From assembly GCA_002722455.1 (NCBI GenBank), contig PBMB01000002.1, forward strand, positions 124,001 through 188,000: a DNA stretch of 64,000 bases, read 5' to 3'. Each line of letters starts with the position of its first letter. The first letter of the stretch is position 1. The notes under the pieces were generated by a model, which did not search any database, had not been told where the DNA came from, and was given only the letters and a program-made list of their open reading frames with translations. Made by a program: the position numbers and the translations under genes. Source of the stretch: Chloroflexota bacterium. GTDB lineage: Bacteria > Chloroflexota > Dehalococcoidia > Lucifugimonadales > GCA-2722455. Positions 33,842-42,126 of this stretch are shown in pieces.

Positions 33842-34477
33842 TTATTTTTGATGTTCTGGCAAATCACCTTCTTCAAAAGAATTTGCAAAACCATGATTTC
33901 TATCACGATGTTTTGCTTCATCTTCACGAATCTTTAATACTACGTCCCTCAATTTAGCATCTTCATTAAGGTTGTAATAATCTTTTGCAATTTTAGGTGC
34001 AGGAATGTTTTCGACAGTATTGTCATCAATTTTATTTAAAAAGTCAGTGTAACTTTTACATGCTTCTTCTTCAAAATAACCAACAACACGATGTGCTGTT
34101 TTTGCGGATATAATATAAAGTAAGGAGTAAACGATTAAAAAAGCACCTTGACCTAATAAAACTAATAAACGCTCAATCCAAGTCGGTTTTGCAACATCTA
34201 AAAAAATCATTAAATGCATTCTCTCATTTTCAGCTTCATCTAGTAATTCTCTAACCCAACCTTCATCGTCTTTCATCCTACGCAAAGCTTTAAGATGATT
34301 GAACATGCCAGCAACCATACCAGGAACAGCAGCGATAGTTTCTAAAATAACAGCACGTTTAGCATATTTTTTACCATAAAAAATATTCAAAGTGAATTTT
34401 AAAACTTGGGTAATTTTATAAGCAACAGATTCACCAATTTTATTTGGTTTATGATGTAATAATTCAAAATCAGACAT
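33842..34477 (-). CDS. aox: Alternative oxidase (ubiquinol oxidase, 211 aa)
   Basis: A diiron carboxylate membrane-bound oxidase that passes electrons from ubiquinol to oxygen without pumping protons. All family signatures are present: L-E-T (E46), N-E-R-M-H (E85, H88), E-E-E-A (136-139) and R-E-D-E-A-K-H (E187, H190), giving the six iron ligands. A-A-V-P-G-M-V-A-G-M and T-A-H-R-x-V-G-Y are also typical. The length is that of compact bacterial forms lacking plant-type N-terminal extensions. It attaches to the inner membrane as a monotopic protein. Monocistronic, flanked by unrelated genes. The family also includes plastid-type oxidases carried by some cyanophages, so mobility is possible. Confidence 0.95.
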   Translation of the reverse strand: MSDFELLHHKPNKIGESVAYKITQVLKFTLNIFYGKKYAKRAVILETIAAVPGMVAGMFNHLKALRRMKDDEGWVRELLDEAENERMHLMIFLDVAKPTWIERLLVLLGQGAFLIVYSLLYIISAKTAHRVVGYFEEEACKSYTDFLNKIDDNTVENIPAPKIAKDYYNLNEDAKLRDVVLKIREDEAKHRDRNHGFANSFEEGDLPEHQK

Positions 34478-34884
34478 AACAACCTCTCAAAAAAATTAAA
34501 TTTAAAACACTAACAAAAAAAACTTTAGTATAATTATTTTACTACTAAATATTACTCTTTTAAAATAAGGAGTCAAGAAGCAAGAAATAAAACTTAATAA
34601 TTGAATTTATTATATTTATTTAAAATAAGAACAAAGTAAGAAAATACTTTTAAACAAATCAATATTTAATTATTCTAATTTACTTATTTTATAATAAAAA
34701 AAATCATTTATTGAGTGTTTTTATAGTCAATAGAAATAAAGAAAAGAAAATAAAAGTGAATATTTTTTGAAAAGAACAAGATTTTTAAAGGTTAAAAATC
34801 ATTATATGTATAAATATATCCTTTTTAAACCTATATAAAAAAAGAAAAAAGAACATGACATATGCTTTTTTAATGAAAAATAAT
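34478..34884. other. Very AT-rich intergenic region
   Basis: About 400 bp of almost pure A/T sequence upstream of the alternative oxidase gene. A possible -10 (TATACT) lies on the - strand near 34530. Only tiny frames without ribosome binding sites were seen. No repeats. Confidence 0.5.
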
Positions 34885-34908
34885 AAAGAACACTAATTAG
34901 TGTCCTTT
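34885..34908 (-). terminator. Rho-independent terminator
   Basis: ACACT-AATT-AGTGT core with AAAG/CTTT flanks; ends the Thg1-like gene. Confidence 0.65.
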
Positions 34909-34929
34909 ATTCTATTTTTAAATTATATT

Positions 34930-35769
34930 TTAAGGGCGACCAATAGAATCTATTTCTTCACCTTGAAGAAGAGGTTGTGCGCCATCAAAAATAACTTCTA
35001 CACGGTTGGCAACTTTTAGGAAGTTAGGCATATCAATCTCTACCATCTTACCACGAGTAACCATACCACCTTCTGGACGTTTATCTTCTGGAATTTTAGC
35101 AAGACGTTCTTCACTCAATTTCATTTGAACTTTTTCTTTACGAATGAAAGTGCCTTGTTTCTCATTCGAAGAGAAATCATTCCAATTAATATCACGCTCT
35201 GTTAGAAGCTTGTATTGCATTTGTTTACCGTCAAGACCTTGAAGTTCTTTGTGCGAGAAATTACATTGTGCAACCATTGAAACACTATTTTTGCAACAAT
35301 CTTGACATCTCCAAACCAAGTTATTTGCTGCTTCTGTCTTGCTTGGCACAGGAAATACACGAGCGTCAAAAGAAGGTAGTGTCTTTGTACCATCTACTTT
35401 TTCAGGAAAACGTTTCTGCATCTCCAATAGGAACTTGACCGAAGCCATTGAAGCAAAATTAGAAGCAATTTTTTGAACACGCCCGTCAAAAAGAACTGAG
35501 CCATTCTGCACATTCTCTGTATATAAAACTAATGTAATTTCGTCAGATTGAGTATAGCCAATCTTAGCGTGAGTTTGTTCAACAAGATATTTTGTAACTT
35601 CAATCATAGCCTGACGGAAATTAGCATCAAATGGTCGTTCCATACCTTTTGTAAATTTAGAGAAGCTACGTCCGTCAAGACGAATAACTACAGGAAGGCG
35701 TGGAAGAATGCGAGATTCAGTGGAAGCTTCGTACTGTTTCATACGATCACCAAGAGTTGTTTTATCCAT
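34930..35769 (-). CDS. Thg1-like tRNA-His guanylyltransferase (279 aa)
   Basis: Carries the palm-domain signatures of the Thg1/TLP family: R-L-D-G-R-S-F-S-K-F (30-39) with metal-binding Asp, G-Y-T-Q-S-D-E-I-T (71-79) with catalytic D76/E77, and F-D-A-R-V-F (134-139). The family adds nucleotides in the 3'-5' direction, either G-1 to tRNA-His or repairing truncated tRNA 5' ends. Bacterial members are mostly repair-type TLPs. The length fits full-size Thg1 rather than the shortest TLPs. The gene is visibly richer in G+C and CGT/CGC codons than adjacent genes. Own promoter with a 5' leader hairpin. Confidence 0.93.
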   Translation of the reverse strand: MDKTTLGDRMKQYEASTESRILPRLPVVIRLDGRSFSKFTKGMERPFDANFRQAMIEVTKYLVEQTHAKIGYTQSDEITLVLYTENVQNGSVLFDGRVQKIASNFASMASVKFLLEMQKRFPEKVDGTKTLPSFDARVFPVPSKTEAANNLVWRCQDCCKNSVSMVAQCNFSHKELQGLDGKQMQYKLLTERDINWNDFSSNEKQGTFIRKEKVQMKLSEERLAKIPEDKRPEGGMVTRGKMVEIDMPNFLKVANRVEVIFDGAQPLLQGEEIDSIGRP

Positions 35770-35822
35770 TATAGGACTCCTTTAATGTTTAATTTAAGCA
35801 ATGTTATTGCTTTTGAGTTAAT

Positions 35823-35848
35823 TGAAGGTAGTGATTAACCAACCTTCG
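35823..35848 (-). promoter_or_regulatory. Leader hairpin of the Thg1-like gene
   Basis: GAAGGT/ACCTTC stem in the roughly 80-nt 5' leader between the promoter and the ribosome binding site. Confidence 0.4.
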
Positions 35849-35854
35849 ACAATT

Positions 35855-35883
35855 ATTATATGAAAAAAGACTTTAAAAATCAA
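35855..35883 (-). promoter_or_regulatory. Sigma-70 promoter
   Basis: On the - strand TTGATT, 17-bp spacer, TATAAT; upstream of the Thg1-like gene. Confidence 0.82.
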
Positions 35884-35973
35884 GTAAAAAATCAATTATT
35901 TTCAAAATATTTTAGTGCTAATTGAAGATCTGGGTTAAGAAAACTTTCGTGGCGAAGTTCCTTCGTTTTCATT

Positions 35974-36001
35974 CGATTGCCGATTGCCGATTGCCGATTG
36001 A
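35974..36001. repeat. CGATTGC tandem heptamer (four copies)
   Basis: Three perfect copies and one final copy with one change, in the 335-bp non-coding stretch between the Thg1-like promoter and the lipoprotein promoter. A small CGAAG/CTTCG hairpin lies just upstream. No gene is seen in the remaining intergenic sequence. Confidence 0.7.
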
Positions 36002-36133
36002 AGTATCTTTACTCATATTTAACTTTTGATTAATTTTTGTGTTGTTAGCACATTTGTTTAAATACTTTGAGTGTTAATCAAAGTTTTTATATTGTATATA
36101 AAATTTATTAATCAAGTCTTTTTTAGAAAAAAA

Positions 36134-36163
36134 TTGACATTGAAATAACATAAGCCCTATTGA
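36134..36163 (+). promoter_or_regulatory. Probable promoter
   Basis: TTGACA, 18-bp spacer, TATTGA; upstream of the lipoprotein gene. Confidence 0.5.
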
Positions 36164-36218
36164 AATATAAAAAATAAATGATAAAAAAATAAAGTAAATA
36201 ATAAAAGGAATTATTAAA

Positions 36219-37139
36219 ATGAAAAAAACGATACTAGCAATGATTATATCTCCAATACTAATATTAGGCTGTAAAACAGAAGATAAGAATTCAAATGGTG
36301 GTAATAGTGGATCTGGTGGTGAAGGAAACTCTTCTTCTGAAATAATAAAGCCAGATATTGAAGGTGAATTTGGTATATGGACAACAGAATTTCCAGAATC
36401 ATTAAGAGAGGAAGAAGCTATATCGATATCTTCTTCAAGAAATGGAATATTTGAAATAAAATATAAGAACTATAAAGACATAGTTTCAGAGGGAATGAAA
36501 AGCTATTCAACAATTATCAAAATGGAAAAAAATGAAGAAGGAGTTTATGAATCAGATTTAGAACTAGGTAATGGTTATTTATATGGTAAGCACCATAGTG
36601 GAATGGTGAAAGATGCTCATATAACAATAGAAAATATTTCAAAAAATCAAATTAAAGTAAATTTTACGGGTGTAGCTCCTAATGGTTATGAAATAAACAT
36701 ATCAGATCACATAATGTATTTGTCGGTAACAAGAGAAGCAGGAAGAGAAGCACAATTTATAGAGCTAGATAGAGAATTGATAACTCTCGAAACAGATTAT
36801 TTTGAATATTTAGGTAATGGAAAAATATATGTAGAAGATTCAGATATAGGTTGTAATTATACTGCTGAAGTTACTCCAAGTGGATATACAATATTATCAG
36901 GCACACCTTATGCTTTTGTTGAAGATTATGAACCTTGGGCTTTTGATTTTGTTATAAATGCAGAAGACACAAATTGTGAAATTTTAGAAAATCAAGCAGG
37001 AGTATTAAATATATATTATGGAATGGGCTTTCCTTTAAGCTATGATGAGATCCATATAAGAACTGCTTTTAAAGATTACAAAATGGAAGGGGTTATGGTT
37101 TCATATGGAATGTATAGACCAGAAGAATATGCCAGATAA
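36219..37139 (+). CDS. Exported lipoprotein (306 aa)
   Basis: Signal peptide with lipobox I-L-G-C (Cys18), followed by a Gly/Ser/Asn-rich linker (25-42) and a beta-rich mature domain with two further Cys in its last third. Anchored to the inner or outer membrane by lipidation; residue after Cys is Lys, so outer-membrane sorting is not excluded. No named domain recognised. Confidence 0.8.
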   Translation: MKKTILAMIISPILILGCKTEDKNSNGGNSGSGGEGNSSSEIIKPDIEGEFGIWTTEFPESLREEEAISISSSRNGIFEIKYKNYKDIVSEGMKSYSTIIKMEKNEEGVYESDLELGNGYLYGKHHSGMVKDAHITIENISKNQIKVNFTGVAPNGYEINISDHIMYLSVTREAGREAQFIELDRELITLETDYFEYLGNGKIYVEDSDIGCNYTAEVTPSGYTILSGTPYAFVEDYEPWAFDFVINAEDTNCEILENQAGVLNIYYGMGFPLSYDEIHIRTAFKDYKMEGVMVSYGMYRPEEYAR

Positions 37140-37140
37140 A

Positions 37141-37254
37141 AGAACAGAGGCTTGAAAGCCTCTGTTTAAATCCAGTCACCACTTACGAATCATCTTGCAT
37201 GATTACAATTTCTTGCTGGGAAGTGTTCGATCTCAACTGGTCAGTCACTTCGAT
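37141..37254 (-). ncRNA. Candidate structured small RNA (about 115 nt)
   Basis: Lies between a sigma-70 promoter and a terminator on the - strand, with no ORF. The RNA can fold into nested helices: CCAGT/ACTGG outside, CACTT/AAGTG inside, and a terminal AATCAT/ATGATT hairpin with a GCAAG loop. I do not recognise the family; it is not a tRNA because the T-arm does not pair. It may act as a trans-acting RNA. Confidence 0.55.
37143..37166. terminator. Bidirectional hairpin terminator
   Basis: AACAGAGGC-TTGAAA-GCCTCTGTT. The T-rich tract is better on the - strand, where it ends the candidate RNA at 37141-37254. Confidence 0.7.
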
Positions 37255-37260
37255 TTAACC

Positions 37261-37288
37261 ATTATACTTAAAATCAAATTAAAATCAA
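37261..37288 (-). promoter_or_regulatory. Sigma-70 promoter of the candidate RNA
   Basis: On the - strand TTGATT, 16-bp spacer, TATAAT, with predicted start near 37254. Confidence 0.7.
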
Positions 37289-37313
37289 TAATTAATTTGA
37301 TTTTTCATATTTT

Positions 37314-37904
37314 TCATGCCGTTTCTTTTTCTTTGGTTTCAATATATTGAAAATCTTCTACCATATAATCAATATCATCATAGATTTTCAGTTTTTCCAT
37401 TGCTGTTCTAAACTCAATTGGAGTTAATAGCATTCTTTTGTTATCGACATAAACAACTTCTGAATTATGGTACGCATTGCGTAATTTATCAATAAAATTT
37501 CGAATATGTTTATCTGTAACTTTTGGAGAAGGAATCTCACCACACTTGGTTATATATTTAAAATATTTAATCATTAGACCACCATTAGGAATTAATGTAG
37601 ATATGATTTTAATATTTTCTTTTTTTCGAGAATAAATACGTTTTGCACGAGTAATGGAATTATCTGTATGATCATACTTATCACTTTCTATAACAGACTT
37701 TGTTGTTACAGCTAAAATTTTATTAATTACTAATTCTTGTCTTTTTGAAAAAATATAATTAGTATCGTCACCATCAATATTTTTACAGCCTTGAATATTA
37801 TTTTTATTTAGATCTAGATTATTTTTAATGAAATCTTCTTCCATTTTTTTAGTGTTTCGAATAATACGACGCAGCTCGAAATTTTCTTTTTTTTCTTCTG
37901 TCAT
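37314..37904 (-). CDS. Hypothetical protein (196 aa)
   Basis: Not recognised. A basic helical cytoplasmic protein with no membrane span. Expressed from a consensus-like promoter through a leader containing an ACGGT/ACCGT hairpin. Its stop lies just upstream of the promoter for the candidate RNA, and no separate terminator was identified. Confidence 0.65.
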   Translation of the reverse strand: MTEEKKENFELRRIIRNTKKMEEDFIKNNLDLNKNNIQGCKNIDGDDTNYIFSKRQELVINKILAVTTKSVIESDKYDHTDNSITRAKRIYSRKKENIKIISTLIPNGGLMIKYFKYITKCGEIPSPKVTDKHIRNFIDKLRNAYHNSEVVYVDNKRMLLTPIEFRTAMEKLKIYDDIDYMVEDFQYIETKEKETA

Positions 37905-37966
37905 TTTAAATAATCTCCTGTTTATATTTTCAAAATACGGTTTATTCGCTACCGTTTATAGAGTAA

Positions 37967-37995
37967 ATTATAAATAATAACATTCTTGAGGTCAA
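37967..37995 (-). promoter_or_regulatory. Sigma-70 promoter
   Basis: On the - strand TTGACC, 17-bp spacer, TATAAT, upstream of the 37314 gene. Confidence 0.78.
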
Positions 37996-38109
37996 CTTGT
38001 TTTACAACACAAAATACTATCTACATCACGTTTCAAGCAACCTAAAAATTAAAAAAAAGCCTTTTTTTAAATATGTGAAAAAATATTAAAAAAACGTTTA
38101 AGTAAAAAA

Positions 38110-38412
38110 TTAGCTTATTTTTTCAACAACAAAACAACCATCGAAATCAACTATATTACTATTATTAAGATCTATCTTTAAAAAACTTGAATCTTTTTTT
38201 AGTTCTCCAATCGCATTCCTGCATTCTAAAAGCATTAAATAGTTTCTTTCTTGTAATTTATGTTTATTTAGGTCATAGTCTTTAACAATCATACTACTCG
38301 CTTTTTTTCCATGTTTTTTAAGAACAGCCAATTCAGAAGCATGAGCTTCATCATTTGCAAAAATATTAATTTTTCGTCGAGAACTGTTAAGTACGGTATA
38401 TAGTTTTGACAT
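38110..38412 (-). CDS. Hypothetical protein (100 aa)
   Basis: Not recognised. A small soluble protein with a basic central stretch (K-K-H-G-K-K-A) and short predicted strands. AAGGAGAT ribosome binding site. Monocistronic. Confidence 0.62.
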   Translation of the reverse strand: MSKLYTVLNSSRRKINIFANDEAHASELAVLKKHGKKASSMIVKDYDLNKHKLQERNYLMLLECRNAIGELKKDSSFLKIDLNNSNIVDFDGCFVVEKIS

Positions 38413-38482
38413 GATAATCTCCTTATGTTGTTTAATTAAAAGATTATGATTTGATATCTTAAAAATGTCAATATTAATAGAA

Positions 38483-38512
38483 AAAAAAGAGCACCGAAAG
38501 GCACTCTTTTTT
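38483..38512 (-). terminator. Rho-independent terminator
   Basis: On the - strand GAGTGCC-TTTC-GGTGCTC (two G-U pairs) followed by T-run; ends the 38530 gene. Confidence 0.82.
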
Positions 38513-38529
38513 GTAATTTAAATTTGATT

Positions 38530-39042
38530 TTAAATTTCACCACTAAGGTCGTCATAGTTGTTAAGAATAAATTCAACTTTACTATGATATTCAGAAAGAA
38601 TCATAATTAGACGTTTTTTGTTTCGTTCTTCTCTAAATGAATCAATTGCTTCTTTTGTATGACTTTTGAAGATTCCTTTGTGTTTAGAAATAATATGTGG
38701 ATGGATTTCTTGTATATAAGTTTTAATTTGACTATCTAATCGCTTTTTATGAATTAAATTAAACAATAATGCACCAACTAATGCACCTAAACAAGCACAG
38801 GCAATATTAAAGTTTTCTGGTTGATTTAGTGCAACCATTAAATTATGAAATGTCTTTTCCATGCCATCGCCTTGTGCAATAATTGTTTTCCCAAGAATAT
38901 CATAAAGGTAAGCAAGTCCACCTATAGAAGTTAAGAATAAAAGAACAGAAAATTTTCTCATCCAATTATGATAAGAGTTAAGTTTATCTAAACCTTTTTT
39001 TAGTTGTTTATCGTAAGATTTGAATTCGATTTCTGGGATCAT
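38530..39042 (-). CDS. Two-span membrane protein with coiled-coil ends (170 aa)
   Basis: Start placed at ATG 39042 (MIPEIEFKS) because AAGGAGACA precedes it; a longer in-frame start would overlap the promoter. Charged N-terminal helix, two spans (about 30-50 and 80-98) and a charged C-terminal helical tail. This is the same plan as the array at 0.7-15.7 kb and may be a distant relative. Function unknown. Confidence 0.68.
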   Translation of the reverse strand: MIPEIEFKSYDKQLKKGLDKLNSYHNWMRKFSVLLFLTSIGGLAYLYDILGKTIIAQGDGMEKTFHNLMVALNQPENFNIACACLGALVGALLFNLIHKKRLDSQIKTYIQEIHPHIISKHKGIFKSHTKEAIDSFREERNKKRLIMILSEYHSKVEFILNNYDDLSGEI

Positions 39043-39070
39043 TTTTTGTCTCCTTAAATTATTTATACTC

Positions 39071-39099
39071 ATTATAATATAAATAGATTTTTTTATCAA
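39071..39099 (-). promoter_or_regulatory. Sigma-70 promoter
   Basis: On the - strand TTGATA, 17-bp spacer, TATAAT, upstream of the 38530 gene. Confidence 0.8.
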
Positions 39100-39154
39100 C
39101 TAAATTTTTTTTATTTTATTTTATAGGAATATTATAATATTTCAAAAAAAATAT

Positions 39155-39334
39155 TTGCAAGAATAACACTATAGTATAAAATAATAATTAGAACTTGATT
39201 GTTCACATTTACGAAGAGGAGTGATGACCTTTTTATAAATGTATTCTCAAGAATATTTTTTTGAGAGTGTTAATATAATATTGGATAATATAAAAAACTG
39301 GGAAAAGAACCTTATCATTCATGATAAGGTTTCT
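39155..39334 (+). other. Possible short transcript with no clear product
   Basis: TTGCAA/TAAAAT promoter-like elements (39155-39182), an AGAGGAG ribosome-binding-like site at about 39215, and the hairpin at 39308-39331 followed by T-rich sequence. A frame opening at 39239 runs through the hairpin into the antisense of the next gene and is doubtful. It could be a small RNA. Confidence 0.3.
39308..39334. terminator. Bidirectional terminator
   Basis: AACCTTATCA-TTCA-TGATAAGGTT, 10-bp stem, followed by T-rich sequence on the + strand; also ends the 39341 operon. Confidence 0.75.
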
Positions 39335-39340
39335 TCATTT

Positions 39341-39604
39341 TTAGGCATTACCTTTTTCTCTAATCTCTCTCATTTTATAAACAAGTTCTCTTCTATTTAC
39401 TTCAATAGCACCCAATTTAACAGCTTTTTCTCTTCTCATTTTAGGGATATCATAATGTGGAAATGAAGCGTTTTTCTGAAACCACTCTCTCTTCATTCCA
39501 ATCTTGTCAGCCATTTCGTGCAGTTCTTCTAACGTATCAGCGATCATATGACACATTATCATTCCTTTAAATTCATAAATAGGTTTATCGACATATACTG
39601 GCAT
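39341..39604 (-). CDS. DUF4031 protein (87 aa)
   Basis: Matches the small DUF4031 family: M-P-V-Y-V-D at the start, a central C/W-H-M-I-A-D-T-L-E-E-L-H segment, F-P-H-Y-D-I-P, and a C-terminal A-V-K-L-G-A-I-E-V. The family is cytoplasmic and of unknown function, often near nucleotide-binding or phage genes. Last gene of a four-gene - strand operon. Confidence 0.85.
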   Translation of the reverse strand: MPVYVDKPIYEFKGMIMCHMIADTLEELHEMADKIGMKREWFQKNASFPHYDIPKMRREKAVKLGAIEVNRRELVYKMREIREKGNA

Positions 39605-39607
39605 AAA

Positions 39608-40468
39608 CTAATCTTTTTTTAGAAATTTGTTGTGACCAACATTGAAAACAAAACTATCTATAACAATGCCTTCTAACGTTTTTCGAGTGTTTAATCGAAG
39701 TTCATTTTTTCTTTTCTTTCCAGAGTAATAATTATTAATAAAAGAAACTAACTTTTTGGAATTTTCAAGATTGAAAAAAATTGGTTCACGTGTTTTTTTG
39801 TTAGAAAAAGTAACTTTAAATTTAGAAATACCTTTTGTGTAATAATCATGTGAAGCGTGAGCTTTAACGTCAGGGAAATCTTCTCCAAGTTCTTTTTCAA
39901 AAACGTTATTAATAGAATCATTAAAATCATTAAACTTATGATAAATTTCAAAATCTTCTTTTTCATGAAAACAAGCAAAATCTAGTAATACACAATTAAT
40001 GCAAATACCCCATTGAGTTGAGTGATATTTAACTTCAAAAGAAACGCCCTCGAAATCATCTTCTTTAAGAGTGGATTTTAAATGTATTTCTTTTGCAATA
40101 TCAGAAATCATTTTTTGATTGTTTTCTGAAAACTTAAAGTGAAATGTGTAATCATGCAATGTATCAAAACTAACCCTTCTTTGATTAATGATATCTTTTT
40201 TTATAATAGAACGATATTTTTTCAAAGAAATAGGTTTTCTATCATTTTCTACAATAACAACATCAATATTATTATTTTCAAAATAAGAGATAAGATTATG
40301 TAACTTTAATATTGTAGATTTATCGTCCTCTTCTTCACTCAACGAATAGTAAGGATTTATTGTATTTAGTGATAATCTAAGAGACGCATACTCTGCATCT
40401 GACATAGGATTGTTGTCAATTCCAATAAAATTCAATACAGGATTTTCAAAATTATGATTTTTAGGCAT
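39608..40468 (-). CDS. Hypothetical protein (286 aa)
   Basis: Not recognised. Soluble alpha/beta protein. It ends 3 nt before the DUF4031 start and begins 3 nt after the coiled-coil gene ends, so it is tightly packed in the four-gene operon. Contains an S-H-D-Y-Y-T-K-G segment and a beta-rich C-terminus. Function unknown. Confidence 0.68.
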   Translation of the reverse strand: MPKNHNFENPVLNFIGIDNNPMSDAEYASLRLSLNTINPYYSLSEEEDDKSTILKLHNLISYFENNNIDVVIVENDRKPISLKKYRSIIKKDIINQRRVSFDTLHDYTFHFKFSENNQKMISDIAKEIHLKSTLKEDDFEGVSFEVKYHSTQWGICINCVLLDFACFHEKEDFEIYHKFNDFNDSINNVFEKELGEDFPDVKAHASHDYYTKGISKFKVTFSNKKTREPIFFNLENSKKLVSFINNYYSGKKRKNELRLNTRKTLEGIVIDSFVFNVGHNKFLKKD

Positions 40469-40471
40469 AGA

Positions 40472-41224
40472 TCAATCTCCGTAGTACATTTGAAGAGATG
40501 AAGGTTCACTAGTGTTATAAAATAATTTCATTTCTCTTAAAATATCATGAGAAGGTGAAAAACGACCATTACTAAATGAAAGAACTTCAAAATCCAAGCC
40601 ACTTGCTTCATTAACAATATCAAGAATAGAATCAATGTTTCTTTGAGTCATTCTGATTAATGTGTCTCCCATTTCTTTTTTTTCTGAAAGGTCAAAATTA
40701 TCTTTTAATGCTTTTTCTTTTCTTAAATTTTCATTTTTAATTTGTTCTACTTCTTCTTCATTTTTTGCATATCGTGTTTCTTCTTTTTTTCCAGAAAGGA
40801 AATCAAATACAATTTCAATACCAGATTCACTAGCAGAAACATTTCCATATAAGAATAATCCTGTTTCTCTTCCTTTCTCAATAATTGCACGTTGTATCTT
40901 ACTTAAGTAGTAAGTAATATCATTTTCTTTAACTTTCTCACCTAATTGATTCTTCAACTCTTCAATTTTTTCATTTTTTTCTCTAATAACATTTGTTTTG
41001 TTTTTATCTTTGTTATCAAAATGAGAGGCAGCATGAGACTTAGCCAAATCATCCATATTACGATAGGTTAAAACAATTTTTTCTTTTAAATCACTAGAGA
41101 TCTCCGTTTCTCCATTTTCTTGAAGTTTTTTATATTCATCTATAATGAGACTAACGCCCATAGAAAGCATTCGTATTTCTCGACCTAAATTGTTAAAAAC
41201 TTCTTCTTTTATCTCTTTTTCCAT
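40472..41224 (-). CDS. Hypothetical coiled-coil protein (250 aa)
   Basis: Not recognised. Two charged helical blocks (about 75-110 and 150-185) flank a short globular middle. No membrane span. Second gene of the operon, starting 2 nt after the ATP-grasp stop. Function unknown. Confidence 0.68.
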   Translation of the reverse strand: MEKEIKEEVFNNLGREIRMLSMGVSLIIDEYKKLQENGETEISSDLKEKIVLTYRNMDDLAKSHAASHFDNKDKNKTNVIREKNEKIEELKNQLGEKVKENDITYYLSKIQRAIIEKGRETGLFLYGNVSASESGIEIVFDFLSGKKEETRYAKNEEEVEQIKNENLRKEKALKDNFDLSEKKEMGDTLIRMTQRNIDSILDIVNEASGLDFEVLSFSNGRFSPSHDILREMKLFYNTSEPSSLQMYYGD

Positions 41225-41226
41225 TA

Positions 41227-42093
41227 TTATTCCCCTAAGCTAATATCACCATTATACTCTAATTCTGCTATTTTTGAAACTTTTTTTAAAACAATTTCTG
41301 GATTGCAATGATATAAACCCGCAGCAGAAAATGAATTAAGTTCGATTACTTTATATTCACCAGTTATTGTTTGTGCAATATCAACGGTATAAACAATATC
41401 AGGTTGTTCTGGTAAAGAGATTATTTTTTCTGCCAGTTTAATTGCTTGTTCTGGCGCACCTTCCTTCATGAAAACAGTATCTTTAATTTTATATTGAGAA
41501 GCAGCAATCACTTTTCTGTTACCTACAAGAATACGATATTCTTTTTCTATTTTTTTTATGGGAGAAACAAGAATCATTGTTGTTGGTAAAACAGAAGTTA
41601 AATTTTCAAGACTATTTATTTCATAATCAAAATCTTCAATATGAATTGTAGTTCCAGCAAAAGTTTTTAATCCTGAATCTGGTCTGACAAAAAGTTTATT
41701 TGTTTCGTAAAGATCGTAGATACGATTGGGATTCTTTTTAAACTCTTTATATGGAAGCATAATAAAGTTGTCATTAAGTAAGTATTCACTCGGAATATTC
41801 GGAAGATAATGACTGCACTTCAGTGCATTGATTTCCATATATCGAGAAGGAATATAACCCATGTTTAGAGAATCCAATGCTTCTAAGAATTCAATAGAAC
41901 CATAGGCAACAACACATTCCCCTTTTTCAAAAGTGGGATTTTCTTGAAATGGAGTTATTTGCAGAGCTTTGTAGTTTGGAATATAAGTTAGGACTTCATA
42001 TTCAATATTTAACTCTTCACATAATTCGACAAGATCTTTGTGGTAAGCATCTTTTAACATATGGTAATCAAATAACCATTTACATTTTGACAT
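41227..42093 (-). CDS. ATP-grasp domain protein (R2K/DUF4343 type, 288 aa)
   Basis: Carries ATP-grasp elements in order: F-V-R-P-D-S-G-L-K-T-F-A-G (about 136-148), E-Y-R-I-L-V-G-N-R-K-V (about 185-195) and D-I-A-x-T-x-T-G-E-Y-K-V-I-E-L-N-S (about 240-256), where E and N bind metal-ATP. The pattern corresponds to the R2K-type ATP-grasp family (DUF4343). ATP-grasp enzymes form a carboxyl-phosphate and ligate it to an amine or thiol, so an acid-to-amine ligation on a peptide or small molecule is likely. First gene of the four-gene operon. Confidence 0.8.
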   Translation of the reverse strand: MSKCKWLFDYHMLKDAYHKDLVELCEELNIEYEVLTYIPNYKALQITPFQENPTFEKGECVVAYGSIEFLEALDSLNMGYIPSRYMEINALKCSHYLPNIPSEYLLNDNFIMLPYKEFKKNPNRIYDLYETNKLFVRPDSGLKTFAGTTIHIEDFDYEINSLENLTSVLPTTMILVSPIKKIEKEYRILVGNRKVIAASQYKIKDTVFMKEGAPEQAIKLAEKIISLPEQPDIVYTVDIAQTITGEYKVIELNSFSAAGLYHCNPEIVLKKVSKIAELEYNGDISLGE

Positions 42094-42126
42094 TTTAAAC
42101 TCCTTTAAATTTTTTATTATTATAAT

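Noticed and set aside
34478-34884. AT-rich stretch as a replication origin
   Set aside because: AT content alone is not enough in this window; no DnaA-box cluster or iterons seen.
35974-36001. CGATTGC heptamer as replication iterons or CRISPR repeat
   Set aside because: Only four short contiguous copies with no spacers and no replication gene adjacent.
37165-37250. tRNA-like sequence with a TTCGATC element
   Set aside because: Flanking bases cannot pair as a T-stem, and no acceptor stem or anticodon arm could be built; treated as a candidate small RNA on the - strand.
39239-39466. + strand frame of 75 codons
   Set aside because: Passes through a strong terminator hairpin and is then antisense to the DUF4031 gene; no ribosome binding site.
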